Of a stretch of DNA of 64,000 nt, positions 17,912-29,729 are shown piece after piece. The DNA is taken from NCBI RefSeq assembly GCF_902497785.1, contig NZ_CABVHK010000003.1:1-64000 (forward strand). The letters are read 5' to 3'. The DNA comes from Pseudomonas fluorescens (GTDB lineage: Bacteria > Pseudomonadota > Gammaproteobacteria > Pseudomonadales > Pseudomonadaceae). Every line of letters starts with the position of its first letter. The first letter of the stretch is position 1. The position numbers and the translations under genes were made by a program. The notes beneath the pieces are model-generated. The model ran no database searches. It saw only the letters and a list, made by a program, of their open reading frames with translations, and was not told the origin of the DNA.

Positions 17912-20491
17912 ATGAATAAAGCCCTCTCCGATCTGTCTTCTCACACGCCAATGATGCAGCAGTACTGGCGCCTGAAGAACCAGCACCCAGACCAGTTGAT
18001 GTTCTACCGCATGGGCGACTTTTACGAGATCTTCTATGAAGACGCGAAGAAGGCCGCCAAGTTGCTGGACATCACCCTGACTGCCCGTGGGCAATCGGCC
18101 GGTCAGGCGATTCCGATGTGTGGGATTCCTTACCACGCCGCGGAAGGTTACTTGGCGAAACTGGTCAAGCTTGGCGAGTCGGTGGTGATTTGTGAGCAGG
18201 TTGGCGATCCGGCCACCAGCAAAGGTCCGGTGGATCGTCAGGTGGTGCGGATCATCACGCCGGGTACGGTCAGTGATGAAGCGTTGCTGGATGAGCGTCG
18301 GGACAATCTGATCGCGGCGGTGCTGGGCGACGAGCGCCTGTTTGGCCTGGCCGTGCTGGACATCACCAGCGGCAATTTCACGGTGCTGGAGATCAAGGGT
18401 TGGGAAAACCTGTTGGCGGAGCTGGAACGGGTCAATCCGGTGGAGCTGATGATCCCGGATGACTGGCCGAAGGATTTGCCGGCGGAGAAACGTCGTGGTG
18501 TTCGTCGCCGTGCACCGTGGGATTTCGAGCGCGACTCGGCGCTGAAAAGTCTCTGCCAGCAATTCTCGACTCAAGACCTGAAAGGTTTCGGTTGTGAGAA
18601 CCTGACCCTGGCCATCGGCGCTGCCGGTTGCCTGCTCAGCTACGCCAAGGAAACCCAGCGCACCGCCCTGCCCCATTTGCGCAGCCTGCGCCACGAGCGT
18701 CTGGATGACACGGTGGTGCTGGATGGCGCGAGCCGTCGCAACCTGGAGCTGGATACTAACCTTGCCGGTGGCCGCGACAACACCCTGCAATCGGTGGTCG
18801 ACCGCTGCCAGACCGCGATGGGCAGTCGTCTGCTGACCCGCTGGCTGAACCGCCCGCTGCGAGACTTGAACGTCTTGCTGGCACGCCAGACCTCGATCAC
18901 CTGTCTGCTCGACGGTTACCGTTTCGAAAAACTGCAACCGCAGCTCAAGGAGATCGGCGACATCGAGCGCATCCTTGCGCGGATCGGCCTGCGCAATGCC
19001 CGCCCCCGTGACCTGGCGCGTCTGCGCGACGCCCTCGGTGCGTTGCCTGAGTTGCAAGTGGCGATGACCGAGCTTGAAGCGCCGCACATCATTCAACTGG
19101 CGAAGACCACCAGCACATACCCGGAACTGGCGGCGCTGCTGGAAAAAGCCATCATCGACAACCCGCCAGCAGTGATCCGTGACGGCGGCGTGTTGAAAAC
19201 CGGTTACGACGCAGAATTGGACGACCTGCAATCGCTCAGCGAAAACGCCGGGCAGTTCCTGATCGATCTGGAGGCGCGCGAAAAAGCGCGCACCGGCCTG
19301 TCGCATCTGAAAGTCGGCTACAACCGCATTCACGGTTACTTCATCGAGCTGCCGAGCAAGCAGGCCGAATCCGCGCCGGCAGACTATATCCGCCGCCAGA
19401 CGCTCAAAGGCGCCGAGCGCTTCATCACGCCGGAGCTGAAGGCCTTCGAGGACAAAGCGCTGTCGGCGAAAAGCCGTGCCCTGGCCCGCGAGAAGATGCT
19501 TTACGAAGCGCTGCTCGAGGACCTGATCGGCCAGTTGCCACCGCTGCAAGACACCGCCGCCGCCCTGGCGGAACTGGACGTGCTGAGCAACCTTGCCGAA
19601 CGCGCACTGAACCTCGATTTGAACTGCCCGCGTTTCGTCGAAGAGCCGTGCATGCGCATCACCCAGGGCCGTCACCCGGTGGTCGAGCAAGTGCTGACCA
19701 CGCCGTTTGTGGCCAACGACCTGAGCCTCGACGACAACACGCGCATGCTGGTGATCACCGGTCCGAACATGGGCGGTAAATCCACCTACATGCGCCAGAC
19801 TGCGCTGATCGTGTTGCTGGCGCACATCGGCAGCTTCGTGCCGGCGGCCAGTTGTGAACTGTCCCTGGTTGACCGGATTTTCACCCGGATCGGTTCCAGT
19901 GACGACCTGGCGGGCGGGCGCTCGACCTTCATGGTCGAAATGAGCGAAACCGCAAACATTCTGCACAACGCTACCGAACGCAGCCTGGTGCTGATGGACG
20001 AAGTCGGGCGCGGCACCAGCACCTTCGACGGCTTGTCGCTGGCCTGGGCCGCGGCCGAGCGCCTGGCACATCTGCGGGCTTACACGCTGTTCGCCACCCA
20101 CTACTTTGAGCTGACGGTGCTGCCGGAAGCGCAACCGCTGGTGGCCAACGTGCACCTCAACGCCACCGAGCACAACGAACGCATCGTGTTCCTGCACCAC
20201 GTGCTGCCCGGGCCTGCCAGCCAGAGTTATGGCCTCGCCGTGGCGCAATTGGCCGGCGTGCCGAGCGAAGTAATCGTGCGTGCTCGCGAGCATCTCGGTC
20301 GACTGGAAGCCACCGCGCTGCCTCACGAAGTGCCCAAGACGGCCAAAGGTAAACCGGCAGCGCCGCAGCAAAGCGACATGTTCGCCAGCCTGCCCCACCC
20401 GGTGCTCGATGAACTGGCCAAACTCGATCTGGACGACCTGACGCCGCGTCGCGCGTTAGAAATGCTCTATACACTGAAGACACGGATCTAA
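17912..20491 (+). CDS. mutS: MutS, DNA mismatch recognition ATPase
   Basis: An 859-residue mismatch repair protein, the usual length. The mismatch-binding domain has the FxE motif in [16 protein letters not shown]. The connector, core and clamp domains follow, and the ABC ATPase is C-terminal with Walker [10 protein letters not shown] (about 617-625), the signature [14 protein letters not shown], Walker [17 protein letters not shown] and the His switch ATHYFELT. An in-frame TTG at 17897 exists, but the ATG at 17912 ([15 protein letters not shown]) fits better. Neither has a strong ribosome binding site. It forms the other edge of the tailocin site. Confidence 0.97.
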   Translation: MNKALSDLSSHTPMMQQYWRLKNQHPDQLMFYRMGDFYEIFYEDAKKAAKLLDITLTARGQSAGQAIPMCGIPYHAAEGYLAKLVKLGESVVICEQVGDPATSKGPVDRQVVRIITPGTVSDEALLDERRDNLIAAVLGDERLFGLAVLDITSGNFTVLEIKGWENLLAELERVNPVELMIPDDWPKDLPAEKRRGVRRRAPWDFERDSALKSLCQQFSTQDLKGFGCENLTLAIGAAGCLLSYAKETQRTALPHLRSLRHERLDDTVVLDGASRRNLELDTNLAGGRDNTLQSVVDRCQTAMGSRLLTRWLNRPLRDLNVLLARQTSITCLLDGYRFEKLQPQLKEIGDIERILARIGLRNARPRDLARLRDALGALPELQVAMTELEAPHIIQLAKTTSTYPELAALLEKAIIDNPPAVIRDGGVLKTGYDAELDDLQSLSENAGQFLIDLEAREKARTGLSHLKVGYNRIHGYFIELPSKQAESAPADYIRRQTLKGAERFITPELKAFEDKALSAKSRALAREKMLYEALLEDLIGQLPPLQDTAAALAELDVLSNLAERALNLDLNCPRFVEEPCMRITQGRHPVVEQVLTTPFVANDLSLDDNTRMLVITGPNMGGKSTYMRQTALIVLLAHIGSFVPAASCELSLVDRIFTRIGSSDDLAGGRSTFMVEMSETANILHNATERSLVLMDEVGRGTSTFDGLSLAWAAAERLAHLRAYTLFATHYFELTVLPEAQPLVANVHLNATEHNERIVFLHHVLPGPASQSYGLAVAQLAGVPSEVIVRAREHLGRLEATALPHEVPKTAKGKPAAPQQSDMFASLPHPVLDELAKLDLDDLTPRRALEMLYTLKTRI

Positions 20492-20524
20492 CGCACTTGC
20501 CTGCAAGCTGTTAGAATCTCGCGC

Positions 20525-20578
20525 GGTTTGGGATGCTGCAGGCTAATAGCCTGGCCTGCAGACTATCGCTCCCAAACC
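20525..20578. other. Two-tier hairpin between mutS and fdxA
   Basis: Outer arms GGTTTGGGA (20525-20533) and TCCCAAACC (20570-20578) are perfectly complementary. Inner arms CTGCAGGC (20536-20543) and GCCTGCAG (20554-20561) form a second stem. No T run follows, so it is not a classical terminator. It lies 34 bp after mutS and 56 bp before the fdxA start, probably in the fdxA leader or at the mutS transcript end. Confidence 0.75.
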
Positions 20579-20633
20579 TGGCGTCCCCAACGTGAAGGGG
20601 CTCCGCTGCCGCCGCCTGAGGAGAAAATTAGAA

Positions 20634-20957
20634 ATGACCTTCGTCGTCACCGACAACTGCATCAAGTGCAAGTACACCGATTGCGTAGAAGTCTGTCCGG
20701 TGGACTGCTTTTACGAAGGCCCGAACTTCCTGGTGATTCACCCGGATGAGTGCATCGACTGCGCACTGTGCGAACCAGAATGCCCTGCCGTGGCCATCTT
20801 CTCTGAAGATGAAGTACCGGAAGACATGCAGGAGTTCATTCAGCTGAACGTTGAGCTGGCCGAAATCTGGCCGAACATCACCGAGAAGAAAGAATCGCTG
20901 CCAGACGCTGAAGAGTGGGATGGCAAGAAAGGCAAGATCAAAGACCTCGAACGCTGA
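20634..20957 (+). CDS. fdxA: FdxA, 7Fe ferredoxin
   Basis: A 107-residue ferredoxin with one [3Fe-4S] and one [4Fe-4S] cluster. Cysteines in [17 protein letters not shown] and [12 protein letters not shown] give the 7Fe pattern (the first motif has the CxxxxxxC spacing of the 3Fe site). The acidic C-terminal extension is typical of the Azotobacter FdI/FdxA class. The ATG at 20634 follows GAGGAGAAAA. It is a single gene ending at a terminator and is a plausible partner of the fpr reductase in this window. Confidence 0.95.
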   Translation: MTFVVTDNCIKCKYTDCVEVCPVDCFYEGPNFLVIHPDECIDCALCEPECPAVAIFSEDEVPEDMQEFIQLNVELAEIWPNITEKKESLPDAEEWDGKKGKIKDLER

Positions 20958-20975
20958 TTTTCCCCCGCGTTCTCG

Positions 20976-20999
20976 AAAAGGCCCCTTGCGGGCCTTTTT
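20976..20999 (+). terminator. Rho-independent terminator of fdxA
   Basis: AAAAGGCCC and GGGCCTTTTT form a 9 bp stem with a 5 base loop and a T run, about 18 bp after the fdxA stop codon. Confidence 0.85.
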
Positions 21000-21017
21000 C
21001 ATTTTCAGGATCAAGTC

Positions 21018-21091
21018 AAAAGATCGCAGCCTTCGGCAGCTCCTACAAGATCATCGGAAATTTGTAGTAGCTGCCGAAGGCTGCGATCTTT
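21018..21091. repeat. Palindromic repeat between fdxA and rsmZ
   Basis: AAAGATCGCAGCCTTCGGCA and its complement TGCCGAAGGCTGCGATCTTT, extended by GCTCCTACA and TGTAGTAGC, form a stem of about 28 bp with one unpaired insertion. It sits between the fdxA terminator and the rsmZ terminator. Confidence 0.9.
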
Positions 21092-21105
21092 ACTTTTCTG
21101 CAGGC

Positions 21106-21234
21106 AAAAAAAGGGGCGGTTTGACCCGCCCACATTTTTTCCCTATTCCCTGTGTTCCTTTTCATCGTCCTGATGAATCGCTTCCTGCAATGTCCTTTCC
21201 CCTCATCCTTGAGGGGCGTGTCGGTCCGTTGACA
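21106..21234 (-). ncRNA. rsmZ: RsmZ small regulatory RNA
   Basis: The minus strand carries an RNA of about 129 nt that sequesters the translational repressors RsmA/RsmE. Eight GGA motifs are visible, several in hairpin loops (for example CCCTCAAGGATGAGGG and TCATCAGGACGATGA). The 3' end is the terminator GGGCGGGTCAAACCGCCCC followed by seven T residues. Location between fdxA and rpoS is the known rsmZ locus in Pseudomonas. The 5' end near 21234 (TGTCAACGG) is placed by similarity to the P. fluorescens RNA, with TAGTAT at 21243-21248 as the likely -10 box. A GacA site lies about 180 bp upstream. Confidence 0.93.
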
Positions 21235-21407
21235 CAACCTGGATACTAAAGCGTTTTCGGAACAGCGCAATCGGCCTCAGTCGCAAAATGGAACCGCCAA
21301 AAATTTTAGTATTTACATAAATATCCAATTAAATCAGATAGATGAAAACTACCACTGACTATCATGGACATCTGCGGGGGTGTAAAAATTGCGAACACTT
21401 ACGAGAG

Positions 21408-21425
21408 AGTAAGCGAAGACTTACA
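21408..21425 (-). promoter_or_regulatory. GacA upstream activating site of rsmZ
   Basis: Read on the minus strand the site is TGTAAGTCTTCGCTTACT, matching the GacA consensus TGTAAG-N6-CTTACA at all but one position. Its centre is about 180 bp upstream of the expected rsmZ start, the distance known for rsmZ in other Pseudomonas. Confidence 0.85.
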
Positions 21426-21473
21426 ACGCAAGCCTACAAAGCTGCCGCGCTTGCCTGGCCAACTGCCAGACAC

Positions 21474-21496
21474 AAAAAACCCCGAACCAGTCGGGG
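21474..21496 (-). terminator. Rho-independent terminator of rpoS
   Basis: On the minus strand CCCCGACTGGTTCGGGG is followed by six T residues. It starts about 28 bp after the rpoS stop codon and separates rpoS from the rsmZ upstream region. Confidence 0.85.
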
Positions 21497-21524
21497 CAGT
21501 TTGTGACTTGCTCAAGCGATTGCC

Positions 21525-22532
21525 TTATTGAAACAGCGACTCGCTCGATAGGCCATTTTTCTCCAGAATTTCCCGAAGACGCTTCAGGCCTTCAACCTGG
21601 ATCTGTCTGACACGTTCCCGTGTCAGGCCAATTTCCAGGCCTACATCCTCAAGCGTGCTGCTCTCGTGACCGCGCAGGCCGAAGCGGCGTATCACCACTT
21701 CGCGCTGCTTGTCGGTCAATTCCGAAAGCCATTGATCGATGCTCTGGGACAGGTCGTCATCCTGCAACAGTTCGCATGGATCGGTAGGACGGTCATCAGT
21801 GAGGGTATCCAGCAGGGTTTTATCCGAATCCGGACCCAGCGAGACGTCGACCGAAGAAACCCGCTCGTTCAAACCAAGCATGCGCTTGACCTCTCCCACC
21901 GGTTTTTCCAGCAGGTTGGCGATTTCTTCGGGTGAGGGTTCGTGATCGAGTTTTTGCGTCAACTCCCGCGCAGCTCGCAGGTACACGTTCAGCTCTTTGA
22001 CCACATGGATCGGCAACCGGATGGTCCGGGTCTGATTCATGATCGCGCGCTCGATGGTCTGACGAATCCACCAGGTAGCGTAGGTCGAAAAGCGGAAGCC
22101 GCGTTCAGGGTCGAATTTCTCCACGGCCCGGATCAGCCCGAGGTTGCCCTCTTCGATCAGGTCCAGCAGAGACAGGCCACGATTGACATAGCGTCGGGCG
22201 ATTTTCACCACCAGCCGCAAATTGCTTTCAATCATGCGTTTGCGCCCGGCCGGATCGCCACTTTGCGACAAGCGTGCAAAGTGAACTTCTTCTTCGGGGG
22301 ACAGCAGAGGGGAAAAGCCGATCTCATTGAGGTACAGCTGCGTGGCATCGAGTGCCCGAGTGTAGTCAATGTACTTGTGTTGCTTTAACGAAGCGGAGTG
22401 TCTGGATTTGGCACGAACGGAAGGTGGAGCAGCCCCTTCATCATTCGACATCGAATCCGTACCGATGCCGGTCTCCATCAGGAGAACCTCATCGTCGATG
22501 TCAAACTCCGGCACTTCTTTACTGAGAGCCAT
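21525..22532 (-). CDS. rpoS: RpoS, stationary-phase sigma factor
   Basis: A 335-residue sigma-70 family factor. Region 1.2 ([21 protein letters not shown]), region 2 with the RpoD-like box [34 protein letters not shown], region 3, and region 4 with the C-terminal HTH ([28 protein letters not shown]) are all present, so it is full length. An acidic N-terminal segment comes before region 1.2. In Pseudomonas the main rpoS promoter usually lies inside nlpD, which is upstream here on the same strand. RpoS and the neighbouring rsmZ belong to the same Gac-linked stationary-phase network. Confidence 0.97.
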   Translation of the reverse strand: MALSKEVPEFDIDDEVLLMETGIGTDSMSNDEGAAPPSVRAKSRHSASLKQHKYIDYTRALDATQLYLNEIGFSPLLSPEEEVHFARLSQSGDPAGRKRMIESNLRLVVKIARRYVNRGLSLLDLIEEGNLGLIRAVEKFDPERGFRFSTYATWWIRQTIERAIMNQTRTIRLPIHVVKELNVYLRAARELTQKLDHEPSPEEIANLLEKPVGEVKRMLGLNERVSSVDVSLGPDSDKTLLDTLTDDRPTDPCELLQDDDLSQSIDQWLSELTDKQREVVIRRFGLRGHESSTLEDVGLEIGLTRERVRQIQVEGLKRLREILEKNGLSSESLFQ

Positions 22533-22637
22533 TGTTATAGTCCTTTGGTGAGTTCGACCTCAAGCTCAAGCGGCGCCTTTATCCTTGGCAACGCTGGAGC
22601 CTGTTCCCTCTACGTGACGGAACAGGCTGGTAACAAA

Positions 22638-23495
22638 TCAACGACGTGGCAGGAACTGCAGCGGATCTACAGGTTTACCTTGTCGGCGAATCTCAAAATG
22701 CAGCTTCACCCGGTCTGTACCCGTTGACCCCATTTCGGCAATTGTCTGTCCGACCTTGACCTGCTGCCCCTCCCGAACCAACAGCCTGCGATTATGTCCG
22801 TAGGCACTGACGTAGGTATCGCTGTGTTTGATGATGACTAATTCGCCGTAGCCCCTTAAGCCACTCCCGGCGTATACCACCGTCCCATCAGACGCAGCTA
22901 AAACAGGCTGTCCCAAATCCCCGGCGATATCAATTCCTTTATTCAAACTCCCGTTTGAAGAGAATTTTCCAATCAGGATGCCATTAGAAGGCCATCCCCA
23001 GCCGGTCGGGGCCGGGCCTGCCGGAGGCATCGGGGCGGGTGCTGGCTTGTTCGCGACGGACGGTACAACCACCGCCGTACCAGTGGTGGCACCGTTCACC
23101 GGACGCTTGAATACCGTGGTTTTACTCGATGAAGAAGGTGTTGAATTGGAGGAACTGACCACCGCCGTCGGCGTTGAACCGGTGCGACCGTCAAAGCGAA
23201 TCGTCTGACCCGGATGTATCGTGTAAGGCGCAGGAATGTTGTTACGCGCCGCCAGGGCCTTGTAGTCCCAGCCGTAGCGAAAGGCGATCGAGAACATCGT
23301 GTCTTTAGGTCGAACCACGTACTGCCCCGTGGTCACTGCCGGACGCTGGGCGGCGGCATTGTTGCGATCGATGACGCGCACGTCGCTCGATTTGTTGCTG
23401 GAACAACCGACCAGCAAGGTGCTCAAGACAAGGCCAGTCACCAGGCGCTGAAAGCTCGTGTTACCCATACGCTGCGCAATGACTGTGAGACTCAC
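22638..23495 (-). CDS. nlpD: NlpD-type lipoprotein, LysM and degenerate LytM domains
   Basis: A 285-residue outer-membrane lipoprotein. Lipobox LVGC is at residues 28-31 and LysM is at about 58-103 (YVVRPKDTMFSIAFRYGWDYKALAARNN). A proline/serine-rich linker follows, then a C-terminal M23/LytM domain. The first zinc ligand His of active M23 enzymes is Asn here (NKGIDIAG) and the last motif reads HFE, so it should be an amidase activator and not a peptidase, as for E. coli NlpD with AmiC. The GTG at 23495 with GGGAG is chosen over open codons extending to 23558. It lies between pcm and rpoS. Confidence 0.9.
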   Translation of the reverse strand: MSLTVIAQRMGNTSFQRLVTGLVLSTLLVGCSSNKSSDVRVIDRNNAAAQRPAVTTGQYVVRPKDTMFSIAFRYGWDYKALAARNNIPAPYTIHPGQTIRFDGRTGSTPTAVVSSSNSTPSSSSKTTVFKRPVNGATTGTAVVVPSVANKPAPAPMPPAGPAPTGWGWPSNGILIGKFSSNGSLNKGIDIAGDLGQPVLAASDGTVVYAGSGLRGYGELVIIKHSDTYVSAYGHNRRLLVREGQQVKVGQTIAEMGSTGTDRVKLHFEIRRQGKPVDPLQFLPRR

Positions 23496-23706
23496 CCGCC
23501 GCTCCCTTTGTGGTGGCTGAAAATTTGAAATGCCGTGCTTTGGCATGAAGTGTCGCAAGTATAACGGGCCGTGCAGGCTTTACCTTTAATGAAGCGAAAT
23601 GACATCGCGCACACGTTTGCTGCCTGACGATGAATCCCGTTTAACTGATCGATGCCGCTGTAAGACAGGGGCAATCGCAGAGAATTCAGCACGCTTTAAC
23701 AAATGC

Positions 23707-25117
<1,411 letters not shown>

Positions 25118-25130
<13 letters not shown>

Positions 25131-26176
25131 GGGCTGTCCGTCTGCCCCACCGGCACCAGATCGACAAGCTCGCGCACCAACACAGTGGCGAAGCATCCGG
25201 CCGGCAGGACGAATTCCAGTTGCAGAATGTCAGGCTCGGGATAATGCCACGTCAACCCAGCAATGGGCAGCCGCAGGATGCGACGTTCGTGGCTCATACC
25301 GGCGTTAATCAACCAATCGCGAAGGTCTGCTTCGCGGGCGGCGATTGCCTGCTCCAGTTCATGGACAGCGCCTGTCGCCGGCGAGTCACCTTCGCCCCAC
25401 TGCGGACCGGTCGGGTGCAGGTCGAGAATCGCCAGGCGCGGGTCGCTGCACTCGGCCTCACCGGCCGGAAAGAAACTGCGGCTGTCGGTAAACGCCAGCA
25501 AATCGCCGACCTGCGCTTGCTGCCAGGTACCGTCGGCAACACGCGCCGCCAGAACCTGATTAAACAGAAAACTGCGCGCGGTGGAGAGCAAGCGCGACCG
25601 CACGTTACGCTGCTCCGGCAACGCTTTACGCGCGGCCCAGGCACGCGCGTCGACCACATTGCCGCCATCGAAGCCGAAGCGCTGGGCGCCGAAATAATTG
25701 GGAATACCTTGTTTGGCGATCAGTTGCAGACGCGCTTCGATCGCCGCTTTGTCGCCCGCGAACTGGGTCAGGCGCAACGTAAATCCGTTGGCCGAGTGGG
25801 CACCGCGCTGCAGCTTGCGTTTGTGCCGACCGGTCTTGAGGATTTTCAACGTGTCGTTTTCGGCTGCCGACAGATCAGGGTCGGCCTTGCCCGGCAGTTG
25901 TACGCTGAACCATTGACGCGTCAGCGCCTGACGATCCTTGAGCCCGGCGTAACTCACCGTGCGCAACGGCACGCCCGCAGCCTTGGCGATTCGACGTGCC
26001 GCTTCTTCGGTATTCAGACCGCGCTTTTCCACCCAAATCCACAGGTGCTCGCCGTCACCACTGAGCGGGATATCGAGCACTTCATCGACCTGAAAATCTT
26101 CCGCCGTGGCTTTCAACACCGCCGTGCCGAGGGCTTCACCATAGGCACGCGGGCCGAGCAATTGCGCCTCGTTCAT
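25118..26176 (-). CDS. truD: TruD, tRNA pseudouridine(13) synthase
   Basis: A 352-residue enzyme that makes pseudouridine 13 in tRNA-Glu. The catalytic motif [11 protein letters not shown] places the nucleophile at Asp81. The conserved NYFGAQRFG block and the TRUD insertion domain with [15 protein letters not shown] follow. It overlaps ispF upstream by 4 bp (ATGA) and surE downstream by 13 bp. It contrasts with the RsuA-like protein at 4451, where the corresponding catalytic Asp is lost. Confidence 0.96.
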
Positions 26177-26646
26177 GCGCGCAGCAACAAGGCAACGGAA
26201 TGCACGGCGATGCCTTCTTCGCGACCGACAAAGCCAAGCTTTTCAGTGGTGGTAGCTTTCACGTTCACTTGATCCAGTTCAACTTGAAGATCCGCGGCAA
26301 TCAGCGCGCGCATCGATTCGATATGCGGGGCCATTTTTGGCGATTGGGCGACGATGGTGTTATCGACGTTGCCGACTTTCCAGCCTTTGGCGTGGATCAG
26401 TGCGACGACGTGACGCAACAGCACGCGGCTGTCGGCGCCCTTGAATGTCGGGTCGGTGTCCGGGAAGTGCTTGCCGATATCACCCAACGCAGCGGCGCCG
26501 AGCAAGGCATCGCTCAAGGCGTGCAGCAGGACGTCACCGTCGGAGTGAGCGAGCAGCCCGAAGCCGTGTGCAATGCGCACGCCGCCCAGAGTAATGAAAT
26601 CGCCTTCAGCGAAACGGTGCACATCATAGCCGTGGCCAATACGCAT
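26173..26646 (-). CDS. ispF: IspF, 2-C-methyl-D-erythritol 2,4-cyclodiphosphate synthase
   Basis: A 157-residue trimeric enzyme of the MEP isoprenoid pathway. The zinc ligands are in GYDVHRF (Asp8, His10) and [10 protein letters not shown] (His42), and GKHFPDTDP and the C-terminal [16 protein letters not shown] are intact. [10 protein letters not shown] is the universal IspF start, so the ATG at 26646 is secure, but it directly follows the T run of the upstream fghA terminator and has no separate ribosome binding site. The downstream genes truD and surE overlap in sequence. Confidence 0.96.
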   Translation of the reverse strand: MRIGHGYDVHRFAEGDFITLGGVRIAHGFGLLAHSDGDVLLHALSDALLGAAALGDIGKHFPDTDPTFKGADSRVLLRHVVALIHAKGWKVGNVDNTIVAQSPKMAPHIESMRALIAADLQVELDQVNVKATTTEKLGFVGREEGIAVHSVALLLRA

Positions 26647-26680
26647 AAAAAAACGCCCCGATTTTTGTCAGGGCGTGATT
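26647..26680 (-). terminator. Rho-independent terminator of adhC-fghA, abutting ispF
   Basis: On the minus strand ACGCCCTG and CGGGGCGT pair around an 8-base AT loop and run into seven T residues. The T run ends at the base just before the ispF ATG. Confidence 0.8.
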
Positions 26681-26689
26681 CTACCCGCA

Positions 26690-27535
26690 TTACACGCCTA
26701 GGGCGCGCCCGTGATGCTGTAAGTGGTCGTCGATGAAACTGGCGATGAAGAAGTAGCTGTGATCGTAGCCCGGTTGCAGCCGCAACGTCAGTGGATGACC
26801 GGCCAGTTTGGCCGCCTGTTGCAGGGCTTCAGGCTTGAGCTGAGTGGCGAGAAAATCGTCGCGATCCCCTTGGTCGACCAACAGCGGCAACTTCTCGTCA
26901 GCCTCGGCAATCAATGCGCAGGCATCCCATTCGCGCCACTTGGAACGGTCTTCACCCAGGTACCGGGAAAAGGCTTTCTGGCCCCACGGGCAATCCATCG
27001 GATTGTTGATCGGCGAGAACGCCGACACCGATTGATAACGCCCCGGATTGCGCAACGCACAGACCAGCGCGCCATGGCCACCCATGGAATGACCGCTGAT
27101 GCCGCGCTGGTCCGATGCAGGGAAATGAGCCTCGACCAATGCCGGCAATTCCTGCACGACATAGTCATGCATCCGATAATGCCGCGACCACGGTTCCTGC
27201 GTGGCGTTGAGATAAAACCCGGCGCCGAGACCGAAGTCCCACGCGCCATCCGGATCGCCCGGCACGTCAGCACCGCGCGGGCTGGTGTCCGGTGCCACAA
27301 TGATCAACCCCAGCTTGGCAGCCATGCGCAGGGCGCCGGCCTTGTGCATGAAATTTTCGTCGGTGCAGGTCAGGCCGGAGAGCCAGTACAGCACCGGCAA
27401 TTTGCCGCCCTGCTCCGCTTGCGGCGGCAGGTACACGGCGAACACCATGTCGCAGCCGAGCACCTCGGAGCGGTGCCGGTAGCGTTTGTGCCAGCCGCCG
27501 AAGCTCTTCTGGCAGGAGATATTTTCCAGGCTCAT
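26690..27535 (-). CDS. fghA: FghA, S-formylglutathione hydrolase
   Basis: A 281-residue esterase that hydrolyses S-formylglutathione to formate and glutathione, the second step of formaldehyde detoxification. The alpha/beta-hydrolase nucleophile elbow is [11 protein letters not shown], with the catalytic Asp in [11 protein letters not shown] and His in YDHSYFF. The frame is open far upstream, but [15 protein letters not shown] at 27535 is the family start. It lies 8 bp after adhC, which makes the first-step enzyme. Confidence 0.95.
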   Translation of the reverse strand: MSLENISCQKSFGGWHKRYRHRSEVLGCDMVFAVYLPPQAEQGGKLPVLYWLSGLTCTDENFMHKAGALRMAAKLGLIIVAPDTSPRGADVPGDPDGAWDFGLGAGFYLNATQEPWSRHYRMHDYVVQELPALVEAHFPASDQRGISGHSMGGHGALVCALRNPGRYQSVSAFSPINNPMDCPWGQKAFSRYLGEDRSKWREWDACALIAEADEKLPLLVDQGDRDDFLATQLKPEALQQAAKLAGHPLTLRLQPGYDHSYFFIASFIDDHLQHHGRALGV

Positions 27536-27543
27536 GACCGACC

Positions 27544-28737
<1,194 letters not shown>

Positions 28738-28763
28738 TTATTGCCATACAGGGATAATCCTTG

Positions 28764-29660
28764 ATGTCCGAAAATCGCTGGGAAGGGATTGACGAGTTCG
28801 TTGCAGTGGCCGAGTGCAGTCAATTCACGGCAGCGGCAGAACGCCTCGGGGTTTCTTCCTCCCACGTCAGTCGCCAAATAGTACGTCTCGAAGAGCGCCT
28901 TCAGACGCGGTTGCTGTACCGCAGCACCCGACGCGTCACGCTGACCGAAGCCGGGCAAACCTTTCTGCAACATTGCCAGCGATTGCAGGACGGTCGCGAA
29001 GAGGCACTCAGGGCGGTCGGCGACTTGACCAGTGAGCCTAAAGGTATGCTGCGCATGACCTGCGCGGTGGCGTATGGCGAGCGATTTATCGTGCCGCTGG
29101 TCACGCGTTTCATGGGGCTTTATCCGCAGCTTCGAATTGATATCGAGCTGAGTAACCGCCAACTCGACCTGGTCCATGAGGGCCTGGACCTGGCGATCCG
29201 CCTGGGTCGTCTGCAAGATTCGCGATTGGTGGCTACGCGCTTGGCACCACGACGCATGTACCTGTGCGCATCGCCGTCCTACATCGAAAGGTATGGACGC
29301 CCACATAGCTTGTCGGAATTGAGTCGTCATAATTGCCTGATTGGGAGCTCGGATCTTTGGCAACTTGAACAGAACGGGCGGGAATTTTCCCAGCGGGTGC
29401 AGGGAAACTGGCGCTGCAACAGTGGGCAAGCGGTGCTGGATGCGGCGTTACAAGGCGTGGGGTTGTGTCAGCTTCCGGACTATTACGTGCTGGAGCATCT
29501 GAAAAGCGGGGTTTTGATTTCATTGCTTGAGGCGCATCAACCGCCGAATACGGCGGTGTGGGCGCTCTATCCGCAGCAACGGCATTTGTCGCCGAAGGTG
29601 CGCAAGTTGGTGGATTATTTGAAAGAAGGGTTGGCCGAACGGCCGGAGTATCAGGTTTAA
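28764..29660 (+). CDS. gfnR: LysR-type regulator of formaldehyde detoxification (GfnR-like)
   Basis: A 298-residue LysR-family protein. The HTH is at residues 5-62 (FVAVAECSQFTAAAERLGVSSSHVSRQIVRLE) and the substrate domain at about 88-290. In P. aeruginosa the LysR gene divergent from adhC-fghA is GfnR, which activates the pathway in response to formaldehyde. The identical arrangement here supports the same role. A TTG one codon upstream is in frame; the ATG at 28764 is preferred. Confidence 0.83.
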   Translation: MSENRWEGIDEFVAVAECSQFTAAAERLGVSSSHVSRQIVRLEERLQTRLLYRSTRRVTLTEAGQTFLQHCQRLQDGREEALRAVGDLTSEPKGMLRMTCAVAYGERFIVPLVTRFMGLYPQLRIDIELSNRQLDLVHEGLDLAIRLGRLQDSRLVATRLAPRRMYLCASPSYIERYGRPHSLSELSRHNCLIGSSDLWQLEQNGREFSQRVQGNWRCNSGQAVLDAALQGVGLCQLPDYYVLEHLKSGVLISLLEAHQPPNTAVWALYPQQRHLSPKVRKLVDYLKEGLAERPEYQV

Positions 29661-29663
29661 GAT

Positions 29664-29729
29664 CAAAGGATCGCAGCCTTCGGCAGCTCCTACAGGAGAC
29701 TGCGTTCCCCGAGGGCTGCGATCTTTTTA
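29664..29729. repeat. Short palindromic repeat between gfnR and ispD
   Basis: AAGGATCGCAGCCTTCGGCA and the right arm GAGGGCTGCGATCTTTTT are inverted, separated by GCTCCTACAGGAG. The right arm overlaps the end of ispD by a few bases and could double as a transcription stop for gfnR. Confidence 0.8.

Noticed and set aside
17888..20398. An 836-codon open frame on the minus strand
   Set aside because: Antisense to mutS, whose conserved motifs fill the opposite strand. No protein family resemblance was seen.
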